Assembly: GCA_016871855.1 (NCBI GenBank)
Contig: VHBQ01000032.1
Location: 1-32,529, forward strand
Source of the DNA: Gemmatimonadota bacterium
Lineage (GTDB): Bacteria; Gemmatimonadota; Gemmatimonadetes; Gemmatimonadales; Gemmatimonadaceae
Length of the DNA stretch: 32,529 nucleotides
Reading direction: 5' to 3'
The notes under the pieces are model-generated. The model was not told where the DNA came from. It did not search any database and saw only the letters and a program-made list of their open reading frames with translations. The position numbers and the translations under genes are program-made. This document shows, one piece after another, positions 9,167-17,585 of this stretch. Each line of letters begins with the position of its first letter. The first letter of the stretch is position 1.

Positions 9167-10123
9167 TCACGTCGCGTCCTGTCGGACGAGGCCGCGGCGC
9201 GCATACTGACGCGGACGACGGCGCTCCACGGCAAACTGCGCGAAGTAGCCCATCGCCCGCAACGCGTCCGCCTCCCGCTCGCTGATGCCCTCTCGCCGGC
9301 TCCACGCGAGCGGATGGCGCGCGTGGAAGCCGAGCCAGCGAAGCAGCGCGCGCGCGAAGGCCAGTCGCGGCCGCCGCACGACACGATGCTCCCAGTGGTA
9401 TTCCACATACGCTTTCGAACGGCCATGCGCCCGCAGGTAGCGCCCGAGCGCCGAACGCCGCAGGCGGTCGGGCGAGAACCAGTGCTGCACCGGGTACTCA
9501 AGGCTGCCCACGATGCGGAACCCGGCCTCGCGCACCTGCCAGGCGAACAGCACCTCGTCCTCAAAGCCGAGCCCCCCGGGACCGAGCGCGGGGTCGAACG
9601 CCGGCACGCGTTCGAGCACGCGGCGTGAGAACGCCAGGTTCGCGCCGACCACCCACTCGGGATTGGCGGCGTCCAGCAGTTCCGTAGATGACAGGAAGGA
9701 GCGCAGTGACGGCGTCATCCACGGACGATGCAGGTGCGGCGGGAAACTCACCCCCCCAGCCACCATTTCCGCCCTGCCCTGCCAGATGGGAGCGCACACG
9801 GAGGAGATCCACTCCGGAGCCGGCCGTACGTCGTCATCGGTGAGCAGGATCACGCTGCCAGCCGCGACGGCGAGTCCGCCGTTGTACGCGTGTCCCTTGC
9901 CCGCCTGGGGAACGCTGACCACGCGCACGGTCCCGTGCTGCCAGCGGAACGCCCGCGCCACCTCGGCGGTGCCGTCGGTGGAGCCGTTGTCCGCAAGCAG
10001 CAGTTCCGCCGTGCGTCCCGCGGGGGGTGCGACGCGCTGCAGCGCCGCCAGCGTCTGGGACAGCTCGTGCTGTCGGTTGCGCGTGCAGATGAGGATGGAG
10101 ACGTCGACGACCGGCGCCGTCAT
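9167..10123 (-). CDS. Family 2 glycosyltransferase
   Basis: A second GT-A glycosyltransferase (318 residues). Motifs: VDVSILICTRNRQHELSQTL at the N-terminus, DNGSTDGT at 45-52, KGHAYNGGLAVAAG, the metal-binding TDDD at 95-98, and GGLGFEDEVLFAWQVREAG with the ED base motif. The architecture resembles rhamnosyl- or mannosyl-type transferases, but specificity is not assignable. Its start overlaps the stop of the FkbM gene by 4 bp (ATGA), and 43 bp separate its stop from the next GT2 gene, so all are probably on one transcript. Confidence 0.9.
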   Translation of the reverse strand: MTAPVVDVSILICTRNRQHELSQTLAALQRVAPPAGRTAELLLADNGSTDGTAEVARAFRWQHGTVRVVSVPQAGKGHAYNGGLAVAAGSVILLTDDDVRPAPEWISSVCAPIWQGRAEMVAGGVSFPPHLHRPWMTPSLRSFLSSTELLDAANPEWVVGANLAFSRRVLERVPAFDPALGPGGLGFEDEVLFAWQVREAGFRIVGSLEYPVQHWFSPDRLRRSALGRYLRAHGRSKAYVEYHWEHRVVRRPRLAFARALLRWLGFHARHPLAWSRREGISEREADALRAMGYFAQFAVERRRPRQYARRGLVRQDAT

Positions 10124-10927
10124 GCCGGTTCCGGCGACCCGGCGGCGGCGTCATCCGCGCCATCGCGCCGGGCCGCCGCCAGTCCCAGTCCAAGGATGCC
10201 GCGCACCACGCAGTCCTCTCGGGCATAGAAGAACGTGAGTCGCGTCCGGCAGATGGGCACGTATCCACGCGCGCGCAGGAACTGCGCCACCGGAGAACCG
10301 GAGAGGTCAAGCATCGACTCGACCGCCGCGTCCTCCACGAGGACGAGCGTGGGACGGTGCCGGGCCCAGTCGCTCGACGCGAGCACCGCAAGGTCACCGC
10401 CTTCCACGTCCACGCTGAGCAGATCGATGGCCTGACCGGGCGGCAGGTGGGCGTCAAGCGTCTCCGCCAGCGTGACGGTCTTGATCTGGCGTTCGGCGAC
10501 AATGTGGAACGCTGCGCTCTCCGGCGAACCTGGCGGCACCACCCCCTCGCGGGCGTGCGCGACATCCGGATCAAACCCGCTGAGGGCGGGTTCGTTGAAC
10601 TCAAAGAAGGTCAGCGTCTCGCGCTTGTCCGAGATGGCCAGCTCGAGATTGATGTCCCGCGGGCGCATGGCGCGGAACGCGGCCATGCTGCCGGGCATCG
10701 CGTCAATGTTGATCCCGCGCCACCCGCGCTCGTACAGCGCGAATGTGTTCGAGTACTTCCGCGGGTGGTGCGCCCCGACGTCTACGAAGAACCCCGTCGT
10801 AACGCCCTCGAACAAGGAAAGCAGGACCAGGTCTTCGCCCTCCTGCGAGAACGAGAGCCGGTAGTAGTCGGCGCCAGGCGCCGCTCGCGGACCACCGAGC
10901 AGCGCGCGCAAGCGACGAGCCAGCGCC

Positions 10928-10935
<8 letters not shown>
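10120..10935 (-). CDS. FkbM family SAM-dependent methyltransferase
   Basis: A 271-residue protein of the FkbM methyltransferase family, which O-methylates hydroxyl groups, often of sugars. Seen: YYRLSFSQEGEDLVL, then the SAM-binding strand-loop GFFVDVGAHHPRKYSNT, the second acidic strand GINIDAMPGS, and DLLSVDVEGGDLAVL, the family's second signature. The gene overlaps the Wzt-like ATPase by 8 bp upstream and the GT2 gene by 4 bp downstream, so translation is coupled. Placed between an ABC exporter ATPase and glycosyltransferases, a role in methylating the exported glycan, perhaps as a chain cap, is a reasonable inference. Confidence 0.88.
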
Positions 10936-12181
<1,246 letters not shown>

Positions 12182-12611
12182 TGAGAGAGGAGCAAAGATC
12201 AGGGGTCAGTGCCCGCCTGCCCATCCGGGCCGGCGCACTTTCGACAGCGTCCCGGCCGGCGCCCGCACTGCTGCCAATAATGCCAAGTGTTGCACGGGTG
12301 GCGCTAGGCTGACACCAGCGTCCGCGCCACGCGTGCGCCGTCGCAAACAGCCGGGGTTTGCGCCGTCGCGCGCCGCCGTGCAAGTTGGCAACGTCACGCA
12401 GACTCTCTTCGGGATCCGCGGCCAGCGGTGGGACGCCATGGCCCAGGGCACGCCGCCCTTCAACGAAGCGTGGCCCGTCCCGAGGCAGAGAGCCGTCCAC
12501 CCCGCTGGCGCGACATCGAGGTCGGGTGCTATTGGTGATACGCACCCGACGGCTGTAACCGACGATCACCGGCAACCAACTTCCCCCCGTAGCTCAATCC
12601 GCGAGGACCCC
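12182..12611. promoter_or_regulatory. 430-bp divergent intergenic region with a short inverted repeat
   Basis: Longest gene-free stretch in the window, between the Wzt-like gene (leftward) and the DUF6526 gene (rightward). Frames crossing it do not read like protein on either strand. A 9-bp inverted repeat, GTCGGGTGC / GCACCCGAC, lies at 12521-12529 and 12542-12550 around a 12-base loop, about 60 bp before the DUF6526 start. It could be an operator or an upstream transcript hairpin. CGGCCGGCGC-like words recur at about 12231 and 12255. No confident sigma-70 promoter is visible. Confidence 0.4.
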
Positions 12612-13043
12612 ATGGCCCAGAAGACCCAGGACTTCAAGCACCACACGCGTTGGGAGCCGTTCTACCACTTCATCGCCAGCCCCATCGCGCTGCTCAACCT
12701 CGTGGTCCAAGTGCGGCACGCGTACTACTACCAGACGCGCTATGCGTGGTGGAACGTCGTCTTCGCGATCGGCTTCTTCGCCATCGTTGCGTCGGCCCGC
12801 CTGATGGCGCTGCGCGTGCAGGATCGGCTCATTCGCCTCGAGATGCGCCTGAAGCTGCGCGAACTTGGCGTGCCGCAGGCGGACATCATGCGCCTGTCCG
12901 CGCGGCAGATGGTCGGCCTGCGGTTCGCCAGCGACGCGGAGCTGCCGGGACTCGTGCAGCGCGTGCTCTCGGGCGAGTTGGCCGAACAGAAGGCCATCAA
13001 GGCCGCCATCAAGGACTGGCAGGCCGACTGGCTGCGTGCCTGA
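12612..13043 (+). CDS. DUF6526 family small membrane protein
   Basis: A 143-residue protein I recognise as DUF6526; function unknown. The N-terminal region KHHTRWEPFYHF is followed by two hydrophobic segments (about residues 19-36 and 45-64, YAWWNVVFAIGFFAIVASARL). Next come a charged helix (LRVQDRLIRLEMRLKLREL) and a conserved cytoplasmic tail with LSARQMVGLRFASDAELPGLV, ending in IKDWQADWLRA. The ATG at 12612 is chosen because the family's conserved H-x-R-W/F start follows immediately; a longer open frame upstream is not protein-like. Stands alone on its strand, with convergent neighbour 13124-13621. Confidence 0.85.
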   Translation: MAQKTQDFKHHTRWEPFYHFIASPIALLNLVVQVRHAYYYQTRYAWWNVVFAIGFFAIVASARLMALRVQDRLIRLEMRLKLRELGVPQADIMRLSARQMVGLRFASDAELPGLVQRVLSGELAEQKAIKAAIKDWQADWLRA

Positions 13044-13057
13044 GCGACGCGGCGCCG

Positions 13058-13090
13058 GACGTCTGCGGCCCTGGTTGGGCCGCGGGCGTC
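13058..13090. terminator. GC-rich hairpin between convergent genes
   Basis: A 7-bp stem GCGGCCC / GGGCCGC with a 5-base loop sits at 13065-13083, with a partly matching outer GACG/CGTC pair. It is 20 bp past the DUF6526 stop and before the stop of the opposite gene. There is no T-run on either side, so a role as bidirectional terminator is only plausible. Confidence 0.4.
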
Positions 13091-13123
13091 AGGCGTCCCG
13101 GCCCCTCGGCCCCGCGACGGCCG

Positions 13124-13621
13124 CTACCGAGCGGGGATCAGCGACGCGTGCCAGCTGTCCCCGGCGCGCCGCTCGAAGCGCGACCGGTAGGACGCGGCGT
13201 CGGTGATGGACAGGTCCATCACGGGCGTGTCCGCGCCAACGTGCCCCTCGCGGGCGAGCTGCGCGAAGTCGTCTCGCGACACGGCGTGCACCAAACCTTC
13301 GGCATCCCGAAAGAAGACCAGGGAGCGGTCCAGCAGCGTCGTGCCGATGCCAGCCTCGATCGTCTTGAGCGCGCGGTGCAACCCGTCGATCGAACAGCCC
13401 GAGGCCCCTTCCCGCGAGACATCCACCCCGACCGCGAGGAATCGCCCGTCCCGCCAGTCTCGCGCCGCGTACAGCGGATGGCCGTGCGCCTGCCAGGTCT
13501 TCAAGAACCCGTCCACCGTGGCCAACACGCGGCGTTCATCGACGTCGTCAATGGGCGCGGCCGCGCCGAACAGCCACAGCTGGCCGTCGGCGGGGAGTTC
13601 ATCGAAGGAGATGACGGGCAT
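13124..13621 (-). CDS. Conserved hypothetical protein with GCSID motif
   Basis: A 165-residue soluble protein without signal peptide or membrane segment. It resembles a family common in Bacteroidota that databases often label 'ABC transporter ATPase', although no Walker motifs are present here. Shared landmarks recalled from that family are the start ISFDELPADGQLWLFGA, LKTWQAHGHPL, RFLAVGVD, the block ASGCSIDGLHR (GCSID), LLDRSLVFF, and the Trp near the C-terminus (DSWHASLIP). I chose the ATG at 13619-13621 because the family begins with this MPxISFDxLP-type start; the frame is open further upstream, but that sequence is Arg/Pro-rich and unlike protein. Function unknown. Confidence 0.8.
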   Translation of the reverse strand: MPVISFDELPADGQLWLFGAAAPIDDVDERRVLATVDGFLKTWQAHGHPLYAARDWRDGRFLAVGVDVSREGASGCSIDGLHRALKTIEAGIGTTLLDRSLVFFRDAEGLVHAVSRDDFAQLAREGHVGADTPVMDLSITDAASYRSRFERRAGDSWHASLIPAR

Positions 13622-13744
13622 GGAATCCTCACGAACGCGTGATCGGGGTGCCCGAAAAATAGGGGCTGACGCGTTCCGCGGCGCTCCCCTTGGGGTCGCG
13701 CCAGCCGGTTGCGGCATCGCGGTCGCCGCGCCACTCTCCGGGTG

Positions 13745-15820
13745 ATGCTCGGCTCCGGCTCTTTCCTCTATACACTGGCGGTGGTCTGCACCGTGGCGGC
13801 GGTGACCACGGTGCTCTGCCAGCGCATTCGCCTGCCGGTGGTCTTCGGCTACCTGCTGGCGGGGATGATCGTCGGGCCGCACGTCCCCGTCCCGCTCGTC
13901 GCCGACACCGGCACGGTTTCATCGCTCGCCGAGGTCGGCGTCGTTCTGCTGATGTTCTCGATCGGCCTGGAGTTCTCCCTGCGCCGCATGCTCCGCATGG
14001 CGCCGGTCTCTGGGCTCGTCACGCTCGTTGAGTCCACGGCGATGTTCGGGCTGGGCGTCACCGTCGCCGAGTTGATGGGGTGGACCCTGCAGGAGGCGAT
14101 CTTCACGGGGGCCATCGTCACCGTGTCGTCCTCGACCATCATCGCGCGCGCCTTTCGCGAGCTCCCGGTGGAGCGGCCCGTGCGCGACACGGTGTACAGC
14201 ATCACCGTGTTCGAGGACCTGATCGGCATCCTGCTGCTCGCTGCGCTTTCGGCCGTTGGGCGAGGCGGCACGCCGTCCGCGCTGCAGCTCGGCAGCACGA
14301 TGCTGCAGCTGCTGACATTCCTTGCCGCACTCATCGGCATCGGCCTGCTGGTGGTGCCGCGGCTGATGCGCTCGGTGGTGCGGTTGCGCAATGACGAGAC
14401 GACGCTCGTCACGGCGGTCGGGCTGGCGTTTGGCGCCGCGCTGCTCGCCGTGGCCTTCGGCTACTCCGTGGCGCTGGGCGCGTTCATCATGGGCGCGCTG
14501 ATGGCCGAGTCGGGGGCGCAACGCCGGCTGGAGGCGCTGCTCGGCCCACTCCGCGACTTCTTTGCCGCCGTCTTCTTCGTCGCCGTGGGCATGTCCATCG
14601 ACCCGGCGCTCGTCGCGCAGCACTGGGTCGCCGCGCTGGTGATTACGGTGGTGGTGCTCGTCGGCAAGGTGCTCATCGTCTCGAGCGCCGTCTTCCTCTC
14701 CGGCCGCGACGTCCGCACCAGCGTGCGGACGGCGATGAGCCTGGCGCAGATCGGCGAGTTCTCGTTCATCATCGTCGGCGTCGGGACCGCGTCAGGCGCC
14801 GTGGGCGAACAGCTGCTCCCCGTGGCGGTCACCGTCTCGGCCATCACGACGCTGCTTACCCCGTGGCTGATCGCCTCCTCGGCCGAGGTGGCGGCGCGCA
14901 TCGACCGTGCGCTCCCCGCGCCCCTGCAGACGTTTGTCGCGCTCTACGGCTCCTGGTTCGAGGCGATGCGGCGCGGCGGCGGCACGCAGCAGCGTTCGCG
15001 AGCGCGCCAACTGGTCGGGTTCATCGCGCTGGACGTCGCGGTGTTGATCGTCATCGTCGTGGCGGCCGCCGTCGAAATGCCGCGCGGCGTCGAGTTGCTC
15101 CAGCGCTGGACGGGGGCGGGACCGCAAAAGGCGCAGCTCGGCGTGTTCGCGCTGGCCGCGCTCGCCGCCGCGCCGCTCGTGCTGGGACTGTTCCGCTCCG
15201 CGGGACGCCTGGGCGAACTCCTCGCGGAACGCGCGCTTCCCTTGCCGAGCCGGGGCGCGGACTTCGGCTTCGCCCCGCGTCGCGCGCTGAGCGTCTCGCT
15301 GCAGGGCGGCGTGATGCTGCTCGCCGCATTCCCCGTGGTCGCGGTGGCGCAGCCCTTCTTGCCGCCGTTGCGCGGCACCGCGGCGCTGCTCGTGCTCGTG
15401 CTGATCATCGGCATTCTCGTCTGGCGCAGCGCCGCCAACCTGCAGGGCCACGCCGAGGCCGGCGCGCAACTGCTCGTCTCTGCGTTGCGCCATCAGATGG
15501 AGGAGACCGGCACGTATCCGGTGCCGCAGCCCATCGCGCACGCCGAGGAACTGCTGCCGGGGATGGGCGCACCCGTTGGCGTCGCCATCACCGCCCAGCA
15601 CGCCGCCGCGGGGCGTACGCTGCGCGAACTGAACGTGCGTGCGCGCACGGGAGCCGGCATTCTGGCGATCACCCGCGGCGACGAACGCATCCTGATTCCG
15701 CGTGGCGGCGACGAGATTCGTGCCGGCGATGTGCTCGCTCTCGCCGGCACCTCGGAAGCGGTCGCCGCTGCCCTCCGATTGCTCACCGCGACACCGACGG
15801 GTGGGACGAGCGCAAGCTAG
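13745..15820 (+). CDS. CPA2-family cation:proton antiporter with C-terminal TrkA-C (RCK_C) domain
   Basis: A 691-residue inner-membrane antiporter, KefB/Na+(K+):H+ exchanger type. The exchanger domain spans about residues 5-385: LPVVFGYLLAGMIVGPH, LAEVGVVLLMFSIGLEFSL, GAIVTVSSSTIIARAF and GAFIMGALMAESG are family landmarks. Unlike KefB/KefC I find no NAD-binding TrkA-N (KTN) motif; instead residues of about 425-580 hold more hydrophobic segments. The last 80 residues (GRTLRELNVRARTGAGILAITRGDE ... GDEIRAGDVLALAGT) are a TrkA-C ligand-binding domain. The ATG at 13745 overlaps an in-line GTG (GTGATG); the 36 upstream bases in frame are Arg-rich and less likely. Divergent from the GCSID gene with 123 bp between. 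Confidence 0.92.
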   Translation: MLGSGSFLYTLAVVCTVAAVTTVLCQRIRLPVVFGYLLAGMIVGPHVPVPLVADTGTVSSLAEVGVVLLMFSIGLEFSLRRMLRMAPVSGLVTLVESTAMFGLGVTVAELMGWTLQEAIFTGAIVTVSSSTIIARAFRELPVERPVRDTVYSITVFEDLIGILLLAALSAVGRGGTPSALQLGSTMLQLLTFLAALIGIGLLVVPRLMRSVVRLRNDETTLVTAVGLAFGAALLAVAFGYSVALGAFIMGALMAESGAQRRLEALLGPLRDFFAAVFFVAVGMSIDPALVAQHWVAALVITVVVLVGKVLIVSSAVFLSGRDVRTSVRTAMSLAQIGEFSFIIVGVGTASGAVGEQLLPVAVTVSAITTLLTPWLIASSAEVAARIDRALPAPLQTFVALYGSWFEAMRRGGGTQQRSRARQLVGFIALDVAVLIVIVVAAAVEMPRGVELLQRWTGAGPQKAQLGVFALAALAAAPLVLGLFRSAGRLGELLAERALPLPSRGADFGFAPRRALSVSLQGGVMLLAAFPVVAVAQPFLPPLRGTAALLVLVLIIGILVWRSAANLQGHAEAGAQLLVSALRHQMEETGTYPVPQPIAHAEELLPGMGAPVGVAITAQHAAAGRTLRELNVRARTGAGILAITRGDERILIPRGGDEIRAGDVLALAGTSEAVAAALRLLTATPTGGTSAS

Positions 15821-15855
15821 ACGCAAGGTTTGGCGGCTACTCCCCGTTAGTATGC

Positions 15856-15904
15856 GCCAGCATTCGTACAGTATTACGTCATCATTCGCGCAGTATATGC
15901 TGGC
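15856..15904. repeat. Paired direct repeats nested inside an inverted repeat
   Basis: Two 14-bp direct repeats, CATTCGTACAGTAT (15861-15874) and CATTCGCGCAGTAT (15883-15896), differ at two bases and are spaced 22 bp start to start, about two DNA turns. They are flanked by GCCAGCAT (15856-15863) and its exact inverse ATGCTGGC (15897-15904). This A/T-rich patch stands out in the 290-bp gap between the antiporter and the outer-membrane protein gene, 207 bp before the latter's start. A regulator-binding site is possible. Confidence 0.5.
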
Positions 15905-16110
15905 CACAATGTAGGTCGAGCGCGCTGAGCTTCCCTGCCCTGCACCTCGGCCGTTGCGCCGCATTCTGGCATCCATCGCGTCACGAGCTACGAGACGCGT
16001 CGAGGCCGCGCGCGTTGCCGCGCGGCAGTTGCCGGGGCGCGCGAAGGGCCAATGATCGCCATTATTCGTGCGCTCCATCGCCCGGGGCACGATCACTTCC
16101 GCCGACCCGT

Positions 16111-16878
16111 ATGCCGATTCCGACTCCGATGGCGTTCACGCGCGCCGCCACCCTCGCGCTCGCAGCCGCTCTCTCGATCGCCCCGCTGCACGCCCAGGGG
16201 GCGCGCGGCGAGGGCGTCGGCCTGGGCGGGACCTTTCCGTACGGGTCGTTCTTCGTCGGAACGGGCGGCAGCGTGGCCAACACGCGCGACCTCAATACCC
16301 GCCTCGACACGGCCAACTACTTCGCGGTCTCCAACGATGCGATCTCCTATGGCGGCGGGGCGCGTCTCAACTACGGCCGGATGATTTTCGGCGGCGAGTT
16401 CGCGGTGACCGATTTCGGCGAGGAAGGCGATGCCAAAGGGGGCCGCACCTCCGCCCTACGCAGCCGGTTCTACCTTGGTCAGGTGGGCTACGCCTTTTAC
16501 GCGGGTCGTCACCTTAACCTCTATCCCATGCTCGGCGTGGGCGCCGGTACGATGGTCGTCACGCTGTCCGACCGGAACGGCGGCGGTGCGCCGCCGACGG
16601 GCGTGGATCCGAGCTTCACCGACATTCTCCTGCACCCGAACTACTCGTCGAAGGTCGAAGCCACCTACCTGCTGTTCGAACCGGCCGTCGGCGGTGACTG
16701 GCTGGTGCTCCGTTCAGTCGGCGATCGCTTTGGACTGACGCTGGGCGCCCGACTCGGGGTCAAGATCGCGCCGAATCGCGCGGCGTGGAAACTGGACGGC
16801 CGCAAGGTGATTGGCGGACCGGATCTCGGACCCGACGGCATGTGGTTCCGCCTGACCGCAGGCATCGGCTGGCGCTAG
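16111..16878 (+). CDS. Outer-membrane beta-barrel protein (hypothetical)
   Basis: A secreted protein of 255 residues with a Sec signal peptide (AFTRAATLALAAALSIAPLHAQ, cleavage probably after HAQ). The mature part alternates polar and hydrophobic residues with many Gly/Tyr/Phe turns, for example ISYGGGARLNYGRMIFGGEFAV, LGQVGYAFYAGRHLNLYPMLGVGAG and LGARLGVKIAP. It looks like an 8- to 10-stranded porin-like barrel. The start is the ATG at 16111; a second in-frame ATG at 16129 fits the signal peptide equally well. The frame stays open much further upstream but runs antisense-like through the antiporter gene. Its stop overlaps the opposite-strand GT4 stop at a shared CTAG. Ligand unknown. Confidence 0.78.
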   Translation: MPIPTPMAFTRAATLALAAALSIAPLHAQGARGEGVGLGGTFPYGSFFVGTGGSVANTRDLNTRLDTANYFAVSNDAISYGGGARLNYGRMIFGGEFAVTDFGEEGDAKGGRTSALRSRFYLGQVGYAFYAGRHLNLYPMLGVGAGTMVVTLSDRNGGGAPPTGVDPSFTDILLHPNYSSKVEATYLLFEPAVGGDWLVLRSVGDRFGLTLGARLGVKIAPNRAAWKLDGRKVIGGPDLGPDGMWFRLTAGIGWR

Positions 16879-17585
16879 GCTTTCAGCACGTCCATCACCG
16901 CATCGGTAAACGCCGCGGCGTAGCGCGTCGCCGAGAAGTCGCGCGCCCGGATTGCCGCGGCGCGCCCGCATGACGCGGCGAACGCCGGATCATCGAGGTA
17001 CGCCAGCAGCGCCTTGGCCAGCGCCGGCGCGTCGCCAAAGGGGGAGAGCAGCCCGTCAACGCCCGGCGTGATGATCTCCGCCGGACCGCCCGCGGCGCCC
17101 GCCACGATCGGCTTGCCGAGCGCCATCGCCTCCGGCACCACAATGCCGAACGGCTCGCGATCGGAAGCATGCACGATGATGTCCATCGCCTGCATCCAGC
17201 GCGGCACGTCGGTCTGGAACCCGGCGAACAGCACGCGATCCTCAAGTCCACATCGCCGAGCCTGCGCGCGCAACGCGTCGGGGTAGTCAGGCTCCGGTTC
17301 GTGCGCGCCTCCAACGATGACTACTCGCGCATCGGGATGCCGCGCGTGGACGGCTGGGAGGGCGTCGATGAGGACATGCATCCCCTTCCAGCGTTGCAGG
17401 CGTCCGATGATGCCGATCAGCGGCCCCGTTGATGGCAAGCCAAGCGCGGTGCGCGCGGCCGCCGGCGTTTCGGCACGCGCCGCGTCAAACCGCTCGAGGG
17501 AAGCGCCGGGATAGACGAGCCACTGCCGTCGCCGGGGCCAGATGCGCGCCTGCGCCGCCGCGCAGTCTCGCGAGAGCACGAACAC
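16875..17585 (-). CDS. GT4-family glycosyltransferase, N-terminal half missing
   Basis: The C-terminal donor-binding half of a GT-B glycosyltransferase (GT4, Glycos_transf_1). Seen from the GTG at 17583-17585: VFVLSRDCAAAQARIWP, VYPGASLERFD, IGIIGRLQRWKGMHVLIDAL, VVIVGGAHEPEPDYP, VLFAGFQTDVPRWMQAMDIIVHAS, and the catalytic EX7E (E144 to E152 in REPFGIVVPEAM). Normal GT4 proteins are about 370 residues; here the first 130-150 residues (acceptor-binding domain) are absent. Protein-like sequence in this frame (SPPDWLDRLATLFPARG) continues upstream only to a TGA at 17640-17642, where the membrane-protein gene takes over in another frame. Probably non-functional as it stands; deletion or assembly error are the options. 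Confidence 0.75.
   Translation of the reverse strand: MFVLSRDCAAAQARIWPRRRQWLVYPGASLERFDAARAETPAAARTALGLPSTGPLIGIIGRLQRWKGMHVLIDALPAVHARHPDARVVIVGGAHEPEPDYPDALRAQARRCGLEDRVLFAGFQTDVPRWMQAMDIIVHASDREPFGIVVPEAMALGKPIVAGAAGGPAEIITPGVDGLLSPFGDAPALAKALLAYLDDPAFAASCGRAAAIRARDFSATRYAAAFTDAVMDVLKA

Noticed and set aside
12580-12600. A GTAGCTCAATCC string resembling a tRNA D-arm
   Set aside because: No acceptor, anticodon or T-arm (GTTCRANYC) can be paired around it, so it is not a tRNA.
14863-16110. A long plus-strand frame leading into the outer-membrane protein
   Set aside because: Up to 15820 it is an out-of-frame reading of the antiporter; from there to 16110 it is not protein-like. Only the part from 16111, starting with a signal peptide, is kept.
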